Positions 45,305-53,429 of a stretch of 64,000 bases of DNA are shown here, piece after piece (within the stretch, counting starts at the first letter, position 1; each line of letters starts with the position of its first letter). This stretch comes from Leptospiraceae bacterium. Lineage in GTDB: Bacteria > Spirochaetota > Leptospiria > Leptospirales > Leptonemataceae. The DNA lies in the NCBI GenBank assembly GCA_026418015.1, contig JAOACE010000013.1, forward strand, positions 124,001-188,000, given 5' to 3'. Made by a program: the position numbers and the translations under genes. The notes beneath the pieces were generated by a model. It made no database searches. It was not told where the DNA came from and was given only the letters and a program-made list of their open reading frames with translations.

Positions 45305-46525
45305 ATGAAGCCAATCACAATTGTAGGAATTTTGGATAACGGTTGTAAAAGTTTATCTTCTCTTGCTTGGGAAAAGATCATTCAATCACAGGTTCTCGTT
45401 GGTGGAGAAAGACATCTATCTTTTTTTCCTGATTATCCAGGCAAAAAAATTGTGATTAAAAACGGATTATCGAAAGCAATCGATGAAATCGAAAAAGAAC
45501 ATTACGAAAACAATGTTTGCGTATTAGCTTCTGGCGATCCATTATTTTTTGGGATTGCTACTCTTTTAATCAAAAAATTTGGTTCTAACAACATAGAAAT
45601 TATCCCAAATTTAAGCGTAGTCCAATTAGCTTTTTCGCGAATAGGCTTAAAATGGGACGATGCAACCTTTATTAGTGTTCATGGAAGATCCCTTTTCGGA
45701 ATCTCTACAAAGCTTTTAAAAACAAACAAAGCCATCTTGTTAACCGATCCAGAAAATTCTCCCCAGAAGATTGCCCAATATCTACTAGAACATCATCACA
45801 CAGGTTGGAAAATTTGGGTAATGGAAAATCTTTACGGTCCAAACGAAAGAATACAAGAATTCGATCTTGATTCTTTATCAACATCCACAGAAAGTTTTTC
45901 GGACTTAAATGTATTGGTCTTCTACAAAGAAAAAAAGAATCCCATAGTGATGAATTTATACGAAGATCAATACGCGAAAAAAACACCGCTATTAGGATTG
46001 ATTACAAAAAAAGAGGTTCGCGCTCTTACTCTTATACAGATGAATTTAAAAGACACAGATTGTATTTGGGATATTGGTGCAGCATCTGGTTCAATAGCAA
46101 TCGAAGCTGCTTATATATCCCATAATGGTAAGGCTTATGCAATCGAAATGGACGAAGAAAGCATTCAACATTGTTCTTTGAACCTAAAACAACACGGTGT
46201 TGATAATGTGATGATTGTTCATGGAAGAGCACCAGATATTCTAAAAGAAATTTCTGACGATCCTGACGTCGTATTTATTGGTGGAAGTAAAGGAAGTTTA
46301 AGAGAAATTCTAGAATATTCTTTTACGAGGTTAAAATCCAATGGTAGAATGATTGTCAATGCGATAACATTCGAAAATATTCTAGAAACTTATCAATACT
46401 TAAAAGAAAAAAATTATGATTTCGAGGTTATGCAAGTTTCTATAAGTCGTGCTGTTCCATTAGCAAAATATAAGCGATACGAAGCTCAAAATCCAATTCA
46501 TATCTTTACAATTTTTAAACCATAA
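45305..46525 (+). CDS. cbiET: Cobalt-precorrin-7 C5/C15-methyltransferase-decarboxylase CbiET
   Basis: A 406-residue fusion. Residues 1 to about 205 are the CbiE SAM-dependent tetrapyrrole methylase (VLVGGERHLSFFP, VLASGDPLFFGIA, HGRSLFG). The rest is CbiT, a Rossmann-type methyltransferase (DCIWDIGAASGSIAIEAAY, AIEMDEESIQHC, PDVVFIGGSKGSL). Together they methylate C5 and C15 and remove the C12 acetate carboxyl. Fusion of E and T equals CobL and is common. It begins 3 bases after cbiC. Confidence 0.95.
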   Translation: MKPITIVGILDNGCKSLSSLAWEKIIQSQVLVGGERHLSFFPDYPGKKIVIKNGLSKAIDEIEKEHYENNVCVLASGDPLFFGIATLLIKKFGSNNIEIIPNLSVVQLAFSRIGLKWDDATFISVHGRSLFGISTKLLKTNKAILLTDPENSPQKIAQYLLEHHHTGWKIWVMENLYGPNERIQEFDLDSLSTSTESFSDLNVLVFYKEKKNPIVMNLYEDQYAKKTPLLGLITKKEVRALTLIQMNLKDTDCIWDIGAASGSIAIEAAYISHNGKAYAIEMDEESIQHCSLNLKQHGVDNVMIVHGRAPDILKEISDDPDVVFIGGSKGSLREILEYSFTRLKSNGRMIVNAITFENILETYQYLKEKNYDFEVMQVSISRAVPLAKYKRYEAQNPIHIFTIFKP

Positions 46526-46542
46526 AAAAAACGAGAAGAAAA

Positions 46543-47328
46543 ATGAAAACAATATCGTCAAATATGTCCTCAAACATTTCGAAAAAAACAAAAAAGTTAT
46601 ATGGTGTTGGTGTAGGCACTGGGGATCCAGAACTTATCACACTAAAAGCATTAAAGATTTTACAAAGTGTAGAGGTAATAGCAGTGCCGCGAAGTAATCC
46701 ATATAGTCCCTCTGTTGCTTGGAAGATTATCGAACCTGTCCTAAAATTAAGGCCAGAACAAAAAATATTGTACCTGGATTTTCCTATGTCTAAACAACCA
46801 GAACGGATTATACCTGCTTGGGAAAAAGCTATCGAAAAAATCAATTCTGCATTAGAAGAAAACAATAGCATTGCGTTTATCACAGAAGGGGATCCTTTGC
46901 TTTATAGCACTTATATTTATCTACACAAAAAAGCAAACGAATTATGGAAAGATTTAGAAATAGAAGTTATTCCAGCAGTTTCTAGCATTACTGCTGTTGC
47001 AGCTGTCTCTAAAATCCCCATAGCAGATGGAAAAGAAAAGGTTGCAATTTTACCAGCAAGTTATGGATTAGAAAATTTACCAGAGATTCTAAGACTATTC
47101 GATACTATTTTATTGATGAAGGTAAGTTCTGTAATGCCTCAGATTGTGGAAATATTAGAAAAAGAGAATTTATTACAAAATGCTATTTATGTTAGTAGAG
47201 CAACGATGGATTACCAAAAAATTGTCTATAATTTAAAAGAAATTCAAAACGATAAATGCGATTATTTTAGTATGATCATGATTAAAAAAAACGAAAATGA
47301 TGGCATTTTATTCAATTTTGAGTTATGA
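46543..47328 (+). CDS. cbiL: Cobalt-precorrin-2 C20-methyltransferase
   Basis: A 261-residue SAM-dependent tetrapyrrole methylase. The N-terminus LYGVGVGTGDPELITLKALK, ITEGDPLLYSTYIYL and EVIPAVSSITAVAAVSKIPI are the family signatures. The length and the PRSNPYSPSVAWKI segment fit CbiL/CobI, which adds the C20 methyl to cobalt-precorrin-2. About 18 residues precede the first strand; Met8 is an alternative start. The end overlaps cbiG as ATGA. Confidence 0.93.
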   Translation: MKTISSNMSSNISKKTKKLYGVGVGTGDPELITLKALKILQSVEVIAVPRSNPYSPSVAWKIIEPVLKLRPEQKILYLDFPMSKQPERIIPAWEKAIEKINSALEENNSIAFITEGDPLLYSTYIYLHKKANELWKDLEIEVIPAVSSITAVAAVSKIPIADGKEKVAILPASYGLENLPEILRLFDTILLMKVSSVMPQIVEILEKENLLQNAIYVSRATMDYQKIVYNLKEIQNDKCDYFSMIMIKKNENDGILFNFEL

Positions 47329-48455
47329 AAAACATAAAAAACGAATTCGCAATATACGCGATAACAAAAGACGGCGTAGAAATTGCAAAGAAATTAAAGG
47401 AACATTTAGGGAAAACTGCTGATGTTTATGTTTCCAATAAATTTTCTGATAAATTTTCGACCGCTTATTTTTTTGATCTGCCAATGGGACCAGTTCTTTC
47501 GGAAAATTTTAATCAATACTATTGTCATATTTTTATTATAAGTGTCGGTGCAGTTGTAAGAATGATAAAAGACCTGATTCAAGATAAAAAGAAAGATCCA
47601 GCAGTAATCTGTATTGACGATAAAGCAAAATTTTCTATCTGTTTGTTATCTGGTCACATTGGAAGGGGAAATTACTACACCCAAAAAATTGCTGATATTT
47701 TAAACGCAACTGCTGTAATTACAACTGCCTCTGATGTAAAAGGAACATTAACCGTAGACATTTTAGGAAGAGAATTAGGTTGGCAATTAGAAGATTTAGA
47801 TCACAACGTTACAAGAGCATGTGCAGCAGTTGTTAACGAAGAAAAAGTTGCTTTGATACAAGAATGTGGCGAAGCTGAATTTTGGCCAATCGATAAAAAA
47901 TTACCGGAAAACATAGATTACTTTACATCATTAGAAGAAGTAAATCCTGATAATTATTCTATATTACTTATTATCACAGATCGCGAAATTCAAAACAATT
48001 ACCCACATTACTGGCAAAAAGCTGTTATCTATCGACCCAAAACACTTATATTAGGAGTTGGATGCGATAAAGATATACCATCAGATGTTTTCGAAAGAGG
48101 AATTTTTCATTTCTTAAAACAACATAAATACAGTTTTAAAAGTGTAAAAGGTATTGCAACAATAGATAAAAAACAAAACGAACAAGCCATACTAGACTTT
48201 GTAAAAAAATATCATCTGGAATTTAAAGTATATCCTAGCGAAGTATTAGATCAAGTTTCGAACATTGCATCGCCATCAGAAATTGTAAAAAAACATGTTG
48301 GCACAAGAGGTGTAGCAGAACCATCATGTTTGTTGATGTCTGGTGCAAAAGAATTATTAGTTCCTAAAGAAAAATACAAAGAAGAAAATTGTATACAAAA
48401 TATGACCATAGCATTAGCACGAATACCTTACCCTAAGAGAGGAAAAAATGAATGA
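47325..48455 (+). CDS. cbiG: Cobalt-precorrin-5A hydrolase CbiG
   Basis: A 376-residue protein that opens the delta-lactone of cobalt-precorrin-5A, releasing acetaldehyde. Key segments are IISVGAVVRMIKDLIQDKKK, AVICIDDKAKFSICLLSGHIGRGN and TASDVKGTLTVDILGRELGW in the N-terminal domain, then LILGVGCDKDIPSDVF in the CobE-like C-terminal domain, with VGTRGVAEPSCLL near the end. CbiG marks the oxygen-independent route. It overlaps both neighbours by a few bases. Confidence 0.95.
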   Translation: MKNIKNEFAIYAITKDGVEIAKKLKEHLGKTADVYVSNKFSDKFSTAYFFDLPMGPVLSENFNQYYCHIFIISVGAVVRMIKDLIQDKKKDPAVICIDDKAKFSICLLSGHIGRGNYYTQKIADILNATAVITTASDVKGTLTVDILGRELGWQLEDLDHNVTRACAAVVNEEKVALIQECGEAEFWPIDKKLPENIDYFTSLEEVNPDNYSILLIITDREIQNNYPHYWQKAVIYRPKTLILGVGCDKDIPSDVFERGIFHFLKQHKYSFKSVKGIATIDKKQNEQAILDFVKKYHLEFKVYPSEVLDQVSNIASPSEIVKKHVGTRGVAEPSCLLMSGAKELLVPKEKYKEENCIQNMTIALARIPYPKRGKNE

Positions 48456-49293
48456 TACAAAAAAAGGCAAATTAAACATCGTTGGTATCGGTCCAGGAAA
48501 CGAAGAGTACATCACACCAGCATCATTGCGAGCAATACAAGAAGCAGAAATCGTGATAGGATATAGTACCTACATAAAATTAGTTCAACATCTACTGAGC
48601 GATAAACAAATTATTCGCACAGGAATGACAGAAGAAATTAGACGAGCTCAACTTGCAATAGAAGAATCTAAAAAAGGAAAAATCGTAAGTATTATATCTT
48701 CTGGCGATGCTGGTGTTTATGGAATGGCAAGTCTGATTTTTCAAGTATTAGAAGAAATGGGATGGAAAAAAAGCGATGATCCAGAAATACACATCTATCC
48801 TGGCATTACAGCAATCAATGCTTGTGCTTCTCTCATTGGTGCACCCTTAGGTCATGATTTTTGTTCTATCTCTCTTTCGGACTTACTTACGCCTTGGCCT
48901 ATAATTCGCAAAAGAATTGAACTAGCTGCACAAGCAGATTTTGTTATTGGATTTTACAATCCTGCAAGTGGAAGAAGACAAAAACAAATCGTAGAAGCAA
49001 AAGAAATCATTGAACAATATCGTCCGGGAACAACACCTGTCGCATTAATTAAAAGTGCATACAGAGAAAGACAACACATCATTATTTCTGATTTAGATCA
49101 CTTTTTGGACTACGAAATTGGTATGTTAACTACTGTAATCGTAGGAAGTACGAATACCAGATTTTTCGAAGGATACATTTATACGCCACGTGGATATACA
49201 AATAAATATAATATAATAGAAGGAACTGTTAAGTCCGGTCAAAAACCAGGAATTAGCTTAAATTTAGATGCCATTGGAGGTAAGAATGATTGA
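48448..49293 (+). CDS. cbiH: Cobalt-precorrin-3 C17-methyltransferase
   Basis: A 281-residue SAM-dependent methylase that methylates C17 and contracts the ring. Family marks are LNIVGIGPGNEEYITPASLRAI, VSIISSGDAGVYGMASLIF, YPGITAINACASLIGAPLGHDFC (the G-P-GHDFC segment is typical for CbiH/CobJ), LSDLLTPWPIIRKRI and FYNPASGRR. About 40 extra residues at the C-terminus extend beyond the usual end. It overlaps cbiG upstream and the next small gene downstream. Confidence 0.95.
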   Translation: MNDTKKGKLNIVGIGPGNEEYITPASLRAIQEAEIVIGYSTYIKLVQHLLSDKQIIRTGMTEEIRRAQLAIEESKKGKIVSIISSGDAGVYGMASLIFQVLEEMGWKKSDDPEIHIYPGITAINACASLIGAPLGHDFCSISLSDLLTPWPIIRKRIELAAQADFVIGFYNPASGRRQKQIVEAKEIIEQYRPGTTPVALIKSAYRERQHIIISDLDHFLDYEIGMLTTVIVGSTNTRFFEGYIYTPRGYTNKYNIIEGTVKSGQKPGISLNLDAIGGKND

Positions 49294-49693
49294 GTTATAT
49301 CGATTAGCAGGATCCATTTTAATCAAGTCAAAGAATCAATTTTATCTATTAGGAAATTTAAAAGAACCATGTAACCTAAATGAATATGGATTTGAACAAG
49401 TTGATTTTGATGCATTACAAACTCCCTATTTAAAACTCAACATTTATGATGAATCAAAAACCATTTTTTTTCGCGATCCTATCTTTATTCTATCCAATTC
49501 CGAATTACAAGATATCGAAGCCATCTTGAAGAATCTATCGGATAAACTGTTAATTAAAAGAAATGGTAGTGTAAGTGAACGTCTATGGAATTTGTTAAAA
49601 AATTACCAAAAAGATAAAAACATTTCTTGGATTGTCGATATTCCACAAGAAATTTGGGATATTGTTCGCGATAATGTTTTAAAATGTACATAA
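49286..49693 (+). CDS. Conserved-position protein of unknown function in the corrin operon
   Basis: A 135-residue protein not recognised. The start is taken at ATG 49286 because GGAGG lies 5 bases upstream, inside the cbiH end; a frame open to 49268 is less likely. The sequence is mixed alpha/beta (LYRLAGSILIKSKNQFYLL, IYDESKTIFFRDPIFIL), with no Cys motif except one near the end and no signal peptide. It lies between cbiH and cbiF with no spacer, so it is co-expressed with corrin synthesis. The function is open. Confidence 0.7.
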   Translation: MIELYRLAGSILIKSKNQFYLLGNLKEPCNLNEYGFEQVDFDALQTPYLKLNIYDESKTIFFRDPIFILSNSELQDIEAILKNLSDKLLIKRNGSVSERLWNLLKNYQKDKNISWIVDIPQEIWDIVRDNVLKCT

Positions 49694-49703
49694 CGAGGAT
49701 ATC

Positions 49704-50465
49704 ATGAAAGTTTATTTTATAGGTGCTGGTCCAGGTGATCCAGAATTATTAACACTTAAAGCAATTCGAATCATAGAGAAGTGTCCAGTGATATTGTATA
49801 CGGGTTCTTTGGTTCCCCAAGAAGTTTTTCAACTATATGCACAAAAGAATGCTCTTGTTTACGATACTTCTTCGATGACGTTAGAAGAAATTATCGAAAA
49901 AATTCTCGATGCCCAAAAGAATAATTATGATGTTGCAAGAATTCACACTGGAGATCCTACAATTTATGGTGCAATTGCTGAACAAATAAGAGAATTAGAA
50001 AAACACCAAATTGATTACGAAATCATTCCTGGTATATCGAGTTTTACTGCTGCTGCCTGTGCATTAAAAAAAGAGCTAACGATTCCAGAATTAACCCAGA
50101 CCATTATTATCACTAGGATGGAAGGAAGAACACCCATGCCAGAAAAAGAAAAATTAATGGATTTAGCAAAACATGAATCTTCTTTGGTTCTTTTTTTAAG
50201 CATTAACTTACTTCCTAAAATAGTTGATGAACTCTTACCTATCTTAGGAGAAAGCTTTCCTATTGCAATTGTATATAAAGCATCTACAAAAGAAGAAAGT
50301 GTGATTATAGGAAATTTAGGAAATATTGTGGAAAAATGGAGAAACTCACATATACGTTCACAATCAATTATAATTATTAGTAAAGTATTAGAAATCAAAG
50401 ATTTTGCTAATTCGAAGTTATACGATAAGGAATTTTTTCATAAGTTTAGGAAAAAACTTCGGTAG
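49704..50465 (+). CDS. cbiF: Cobalt-precorrin-4 C11-methyltransferase
   Basis: A 253-residue SAM-dependent tetrapyrrole methylase. MKVYFIGAGPGDPELLTLKA, PVILYTGSLVPQEVF, ARIHTGDPTIYGAIAEQIRE and IPGISSFTAAACALKKELTIPE are diagnostic for CbiF/CobM, as is TRMEGRTPMPEKE. It adds the C11 methyl group. It is the last gene of the operon, followed at once by a hairpin. Confidence 0.95.
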   Translation: MKVYFIGAGPGDPELLTLKAIRIIEKCPVILYTGSLVPQEVFQLYAQKNALVYDTSSMTLEEIIEKILDAQKNNYDVARIHTGDPTIYGAIAEQIRELEKHQIDYEIIPGISSFTAAACALKKELTIPELTQTIIITRMEGRTPMPEKEKLMDLAKHESSLVLFLSINLLPKIVDELLPILGESFPIAIVYKASTKEESVIIGNLGNIVEKWRNSHIRSQSIIIISKVLEIKDFANSKLYDKEFFHKFRKKLR

Positions 50466-50466
50466 A

Positions 50467-50489
50467 AGCGGTTGGGTTCTCCAACCGCT
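50467..50489. terminator. Hairpin after the corrin operon
   Basis: A 9-base perfect stem AGCGGTTGG/CCAACCGCT with a 5-base loop starts 2 bases after the cbiF stop. No T run follows directly on the plus strand, so it may act as an RNA 3'-end stabiliser or as a weak or shared terminator for the convergent small gene. Confidence 0.5.
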
Positions 50490-50502
50490 ATCAGAAAAAA
50501 CA

Positions 50503-50673
50503 TTATTTTTTCTTTTCTTCTTTTTTATGTTCTTTCTTGTGTTCTTCTTTTTTTTCTTTTTTAGGTTCAGCTTGTTCTTTTTTTGGCTCTTCTTTTTTTG
50601 GAGCTGCTGGTTGTTGTGCGAACACACCAACTGTGAACATCAAGCTTACTAATAGGATTAAAATTTTTCTCAT
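50503..50673 (-). CDS. Small exported Lys/Glu-rich protein
   Basis: A 56-residue frame beginning with a signal peptide (MRKILILLVSLMFTVGVFAQ, cut after VFA) and continuing as a Lys/Glu/Pro-rich chain (PAAPKKEEPKK, then EEHKKEHKKEE) to the stop. A good GGAG site lies 6 bases before the ATG. The mature peptide would be highly charged and probably unfolded. The function is unknown. It is convergent with the corrin operon and divergent from the sigma factor gene. The opposite strand also stays open here because of the low-complexity sequence, and I reject that frame. Confidence 0.65.
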   Translation of the reverse strand: MRKILILLVSLMFTVGVFAQQPAAPKKEEPKKEQAEPKKEKKEEHKKEHKKEEKKK

Positions 50674-50777
50674 TGTTTTCTCCTTTATGGATATTTTCTA
50701 TTAGATTAAACGAAAGAAATTTAAAAAGCGGACAAAATCTTATTGATTTTTTTTAGCACTAGGAAAAAAAATTCTAT

Positions 50778-51278
50778 ATGGATTTTAATTCAATCTATAA
50801 ACAGTACAAAAATGTTCTAATTTCTTATATTTATAAGATTGTTCACGATAAAGAAACCTCCAAAGACATCCTACAAGAATCAATATTAAAGTTTTGGCAA
50901 AATTATGATAAATATATATATAAAAACGATAACTATCTACCTCTATTGATAGAAATTTGTAAAAACACTGCTTATGATTATCTAAGAAAAAATCAAAAAC
51001 AAAAGATTCAAAACAACTTATTGATAGAAAATCTTAAAGACGAAAAAATGAATCTAAATGATCAACATATACTTGACAAATTAAATTCAATTGTTTATAA
51101 TATAGAAGACGAACAATTAAAAGAGTTATACTATATGCTACTACATACTAAATCTAAAAAGAAAGATATTGCAAAATATATGAAGATTTCCGATAGACAT
51201 TTAAGAAGAAAAATGAATCAACTTATACAAACAATAAAAACTAGATTAGAAGAAGAAAATGAAAAAATTAAACCATAA
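50778..51278 (+). CDS. ECF-type RNA polymerase sigma factor
   Basis: A 166-residue sigma-70 family protein with only regions 2 and 4. Region 2 spans about residues 5-70 (ISYIYKIVHDKETSKDILQE, KFWQNYDKY, ICKNTAYDYLRK). Region 4 spans about residues 110-160 (LKELYYMLLHTKSKKKDIAK, then YMKISDRHLRRKMNQLIQTI), where the helix-turn-helix is less canonical. It overlaps the next gene by 20 bases; that gene codes for a membrane protein fitting an anti-sigma factor, so the pair is a likely regulatory unit. Its target promoters are unknown. Confidence 0.87.
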   Translation: MDFNSIYKQYKNVLISYIYKIVHDKETSKDILQESILKFWQNYDKYIYKNDNYLPLLIEICKNTAYDYLRKNQKQKIQNNLLIENLKDEKMNLNDQHILDKLNSIVYNIEDEQLKELYYMLLHTKSKKKDIAKYMKISDRHLRRKMNQLIQTIKTRLEEENEKIKP

Positions 51279-52002
51279 ACATTTAAGCTTCGAAGAAAAG
51301 ATGTTTTTTTTATTGGGTGTCATCGATCCGGAAGGAAATATTATACACAAAAATGTTCTCAATAAAAAAGAACATGAGGATATCTTAAAAAAACTCGCTC
51401 TTTGTAAAGAATGTAGAAAAAATGCTCAACTTTATTACAATTATAATTTAAAAAATTCAGAAAATTTAGAAGAAAAACCTATAAAACTACGAAATAACAG
51501 AGTCCTAGTTTCTTTATTTTTATTTTTATTCCTACTGATTTTCGATTTTGATTTTCGCGACATAACACCAATAAAAAACTTATCTTTATCTACGGAAAAT
51601 CAACCCCCTTTATCTGTGGAACAACAAACACAAATAAAAAAAATTAACATTATAAAAAATAATAAAGAAAAAGTAGGAACAATAGAAATTAATGATGGAT
51701 CAACAGTCAATATAAGACAAAAGCGATTATGTAAATCCAAATCCGTAGAATTTATCGATGGACAAATGGTAATCCAACTAAATAAAAACGTACCCTTATG
51801 TATTGGACTAAATAATAAAACTCTAATTATAAAAAATAAAAGTCGTCATAATGAAAAAATAGAATTAAGTATTTACAAAAATATGAACGAAAAAAACGAA
51901 TCAAATTATAAAGTAAACATCATAAATGGAAAGCCAACCATATTAATATTACCCGATTATGTAGAATTTAATTTAGATATAGATGAGGTATTAAATATTT
52001 AA
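51259..52002 (+). CDS. Putative anti-sigma factor, single-span membrane protein
   Basis: A 247-residue protein. The N-terminal cytoplasmic part includes CKECRKNAQ, which recalls the zinc-binding CxxC of anti-sigma domains, although the usual His four residues before it is missing. One membrane helix follows (about residues 78-93, VSLFLFLFLLIF), then an extracytoplasmic beta-rich domain (FIDGQMVIQLNKNVPLCIGL) reminiscent of FecR-type sensor domains. Coupled translation with the ECF sigma gene (20-base overlap) supports the role. The identity is inferred mainly from context. Confidence 0.72.
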   Translation: MKKLNHKHLSFEEKMFFLLGVIDPEGNIIHKNVLNKKEHEDILKKLALCKECRKNAQLYYNYNLKNSENLEEKPIKLRNNRVLVSLFLFLFLLIFDFDFRDITPIKNLSLSTENQPPLSVEQQTQIKKINIIKNNKEKVGTIEINDGSTVNIRQKRLCKSKSVEFIDGQMVIQLNKNVPLCIGLNNKTLIIKNKSRHNEKIELSIYKNMNEKNESNYKVNIINGKPTILILPDYVEFNLDIDEVLNI

Positions 52003-52007
52003 TAATC

Positions 52008-53105
52008 TTAATAATATTTTTTATATATTTTTATTAATTTTTGAACATGAACATCCCAATCGTACTTTAAAACTTGTTTTTTTCCTTTTTCTATCAACGA
52101 CTCTCTTATTTTTTTATCTTTACTAACTTTCATAATACAATTCATGATATCTTCTGGCGAATATGGATCAAAATAGATTGTTGCATTTTGCGAAATCTCT
52201 GGCAAGCTTGCGCGATTGGAAGATATTGTTGGAACACCACAAGCCATAGCTTCTAATAAAGGAAATCCAAAACCCTCTAACTTGGATGGCATGATAAACA
52301 AAAATGCAGAAGTATAAAGTATTCGTAATTGATCTTTTTGTATAAAGGGAAGAAAAATGATCCGATTTTTTATATCGTCTGTTATTAGTTCTTTTACATA
52401 TTCAGGTATTTTTTGATTCGTTCCAGCCACAACGAGGGGAATATTTAGTAGTTCTTGTTTCCATAGATTTTTTAAAGCTAGGATCAAGCCATCTAAGTTT
52501 TTATGCTTTTTCCCAATTCCAACTACAAGAAAATATCGTTCTGGAAGTTGATATTTTTTTTTAAAATCTCGGATCTCTTTTAGAGAAGCTGGGTAAAATA
52601 TATCTCGATTAATTCCATTATGAATTACATAGATATTGTTTTTAGTCGTTTTAAATTCTTCCATGAGTCTTTTTTTTGTGTATTCCGAAACAGCAATAAT
52701 AGCTCTTGCTTTATTAACAATCTGTTGAATTAATGTTTTCGCATAAATTCTATAATGTGGTTTATTAAACTCTTCGGAATCTAAATGGATCAAATCGTGG
52801 ATTACTACAATACTATTTTTTAAATGTTTGATTGGTGCATTATAATGAGGGAAATGAAACAAACCCACATTAGAATCTCTGCTTGGGAAAAAAATTTGCT
52901 CTTTTAACGAATAGATCGATGCTCGAAAATTTTTTATATTATCAATATTAGGAAAATACTGATGTATTTTGTCTTTATCGCCTATTAAACATAAATCAAT
53001 TTCTGGATTATCAACCAATCGCGATAAAACTTCTTCTATCTGGGTTCCAATACCAGAATGACCTAACATTCTTGCATCAAAATAAATTTTAAGTTGATTT
53101 GACAT
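52008..53105 (-). CDS. Glycosyltransferase family 4 protein
   Basis: A 365-residue GT-B enzyme that transfers a sugar from a nucleotide donor, probably in surface polysaccharide synthesis. The N-terminal domain carries MLGHSGIGTQIEEVLSRL; the C-terminal domain has FLVVGIGKKHKNLDGLI, then PSKLEGFGFPLLEAMACGVP (the E-x7-E donor-site motif) and TISSNRASLPEI. No membrane helix is seen, so it is cytoplasmic or peripheral. It is not adjacent to other polysaccharide genes, though a sugar transferase lies 8 kb away. Donor and acceptor are unknown. Confidence 0.9.
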   Translation of the reverse strand: MSNQLKIYFDARMLGHSGIGTQIEEVLSRLVDNPEIDLCLIGDKDKIHQYFPNIDNIKNFRASIYSLKEQIFFPSRDSNVGLFHFPHYNAPIKHLKNSIVVIHDLIHLDSEEFNKPHYRIYAKTLIQQIVNKARAIIAVSEYTKKRLMEEFKTTKNNIYVIHNGINRDIFYPASLKEIRDFKKKYQLPERYFLVVGIGKKHKNLDGLILALKNLWKQELLNIPLVVAGTNQKIPEYVKELITDDIKNRIIFLPFIQKDQLRILYTSAFLFIMPSKLEGFGFPLLEAMACGVPTISSNRASLPEISQNATIYFDPYSPEDIMNCIMKVSKDKKIRESLIEKGKKQVLKYDWDVHVQKLIKIYKKYY

Positions 53106-53135
53106 ATCAGCGAATTTTGATTTTTTTACTATTCT

Positions 53136-53429
53136 GTGAAGTCATTTTTTCATATAATTATATTAATTCTATTTTTGGTGAGTATTCATTGTTCTCAGCA
53201 AAAAGAGAATCAATACTCCGTGGAAGAAGGGAACATCAAGCTATTAACTATTACTATAATAAAAAACACTGAATGTAATACCAACAAACAAATGGAACTG
53301 ATTTATTTTTCTGTACAAAAAAATCAGATTGATACTTGTTTTTACGAAATCTATTTTCTAAAATGCGATGATTGGAAAAACAACCTCTTACCTAAAAGCT
53401 GTTTAAACTTAAACCTTCAACTAAAATAA
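53136..53429 (+). CDS. Small putative lipoprotein
   Basis: A 97-residue protein starting at GTG. The N-terminus MKSFFHIIILILFLVSIHC is a lipoprotein signal with Cys19. The mature part has four further Cys and no known domain. It begins 30 bases from the divergent glycosyltransferase start and its end overlaps the convergent GGDEF/EAL gene by 13 bases. Function unknown. The GTG start and short length leave some doubt. Confidence 0.6.
   Translation: MKSFFHIIILILFLVSIHCSQQKENQYSVEEGNIKLLTITIIKNTECNTNKQMELIYFSVQKNQIDTCFYEIYFLKCDDWKNNLLPKSCLNLNLQLK

Noticed and set aside
50404-50652. Plus-strand Phe-rich frame and minus-strand Lys/Asn-rich frame around the small Lys/Glu protein
   Set aside because: Both are low-complexity shadows; neither has a ribosome binding site or start context, whereas the 50503-50673 frame has both and a signal peptide.
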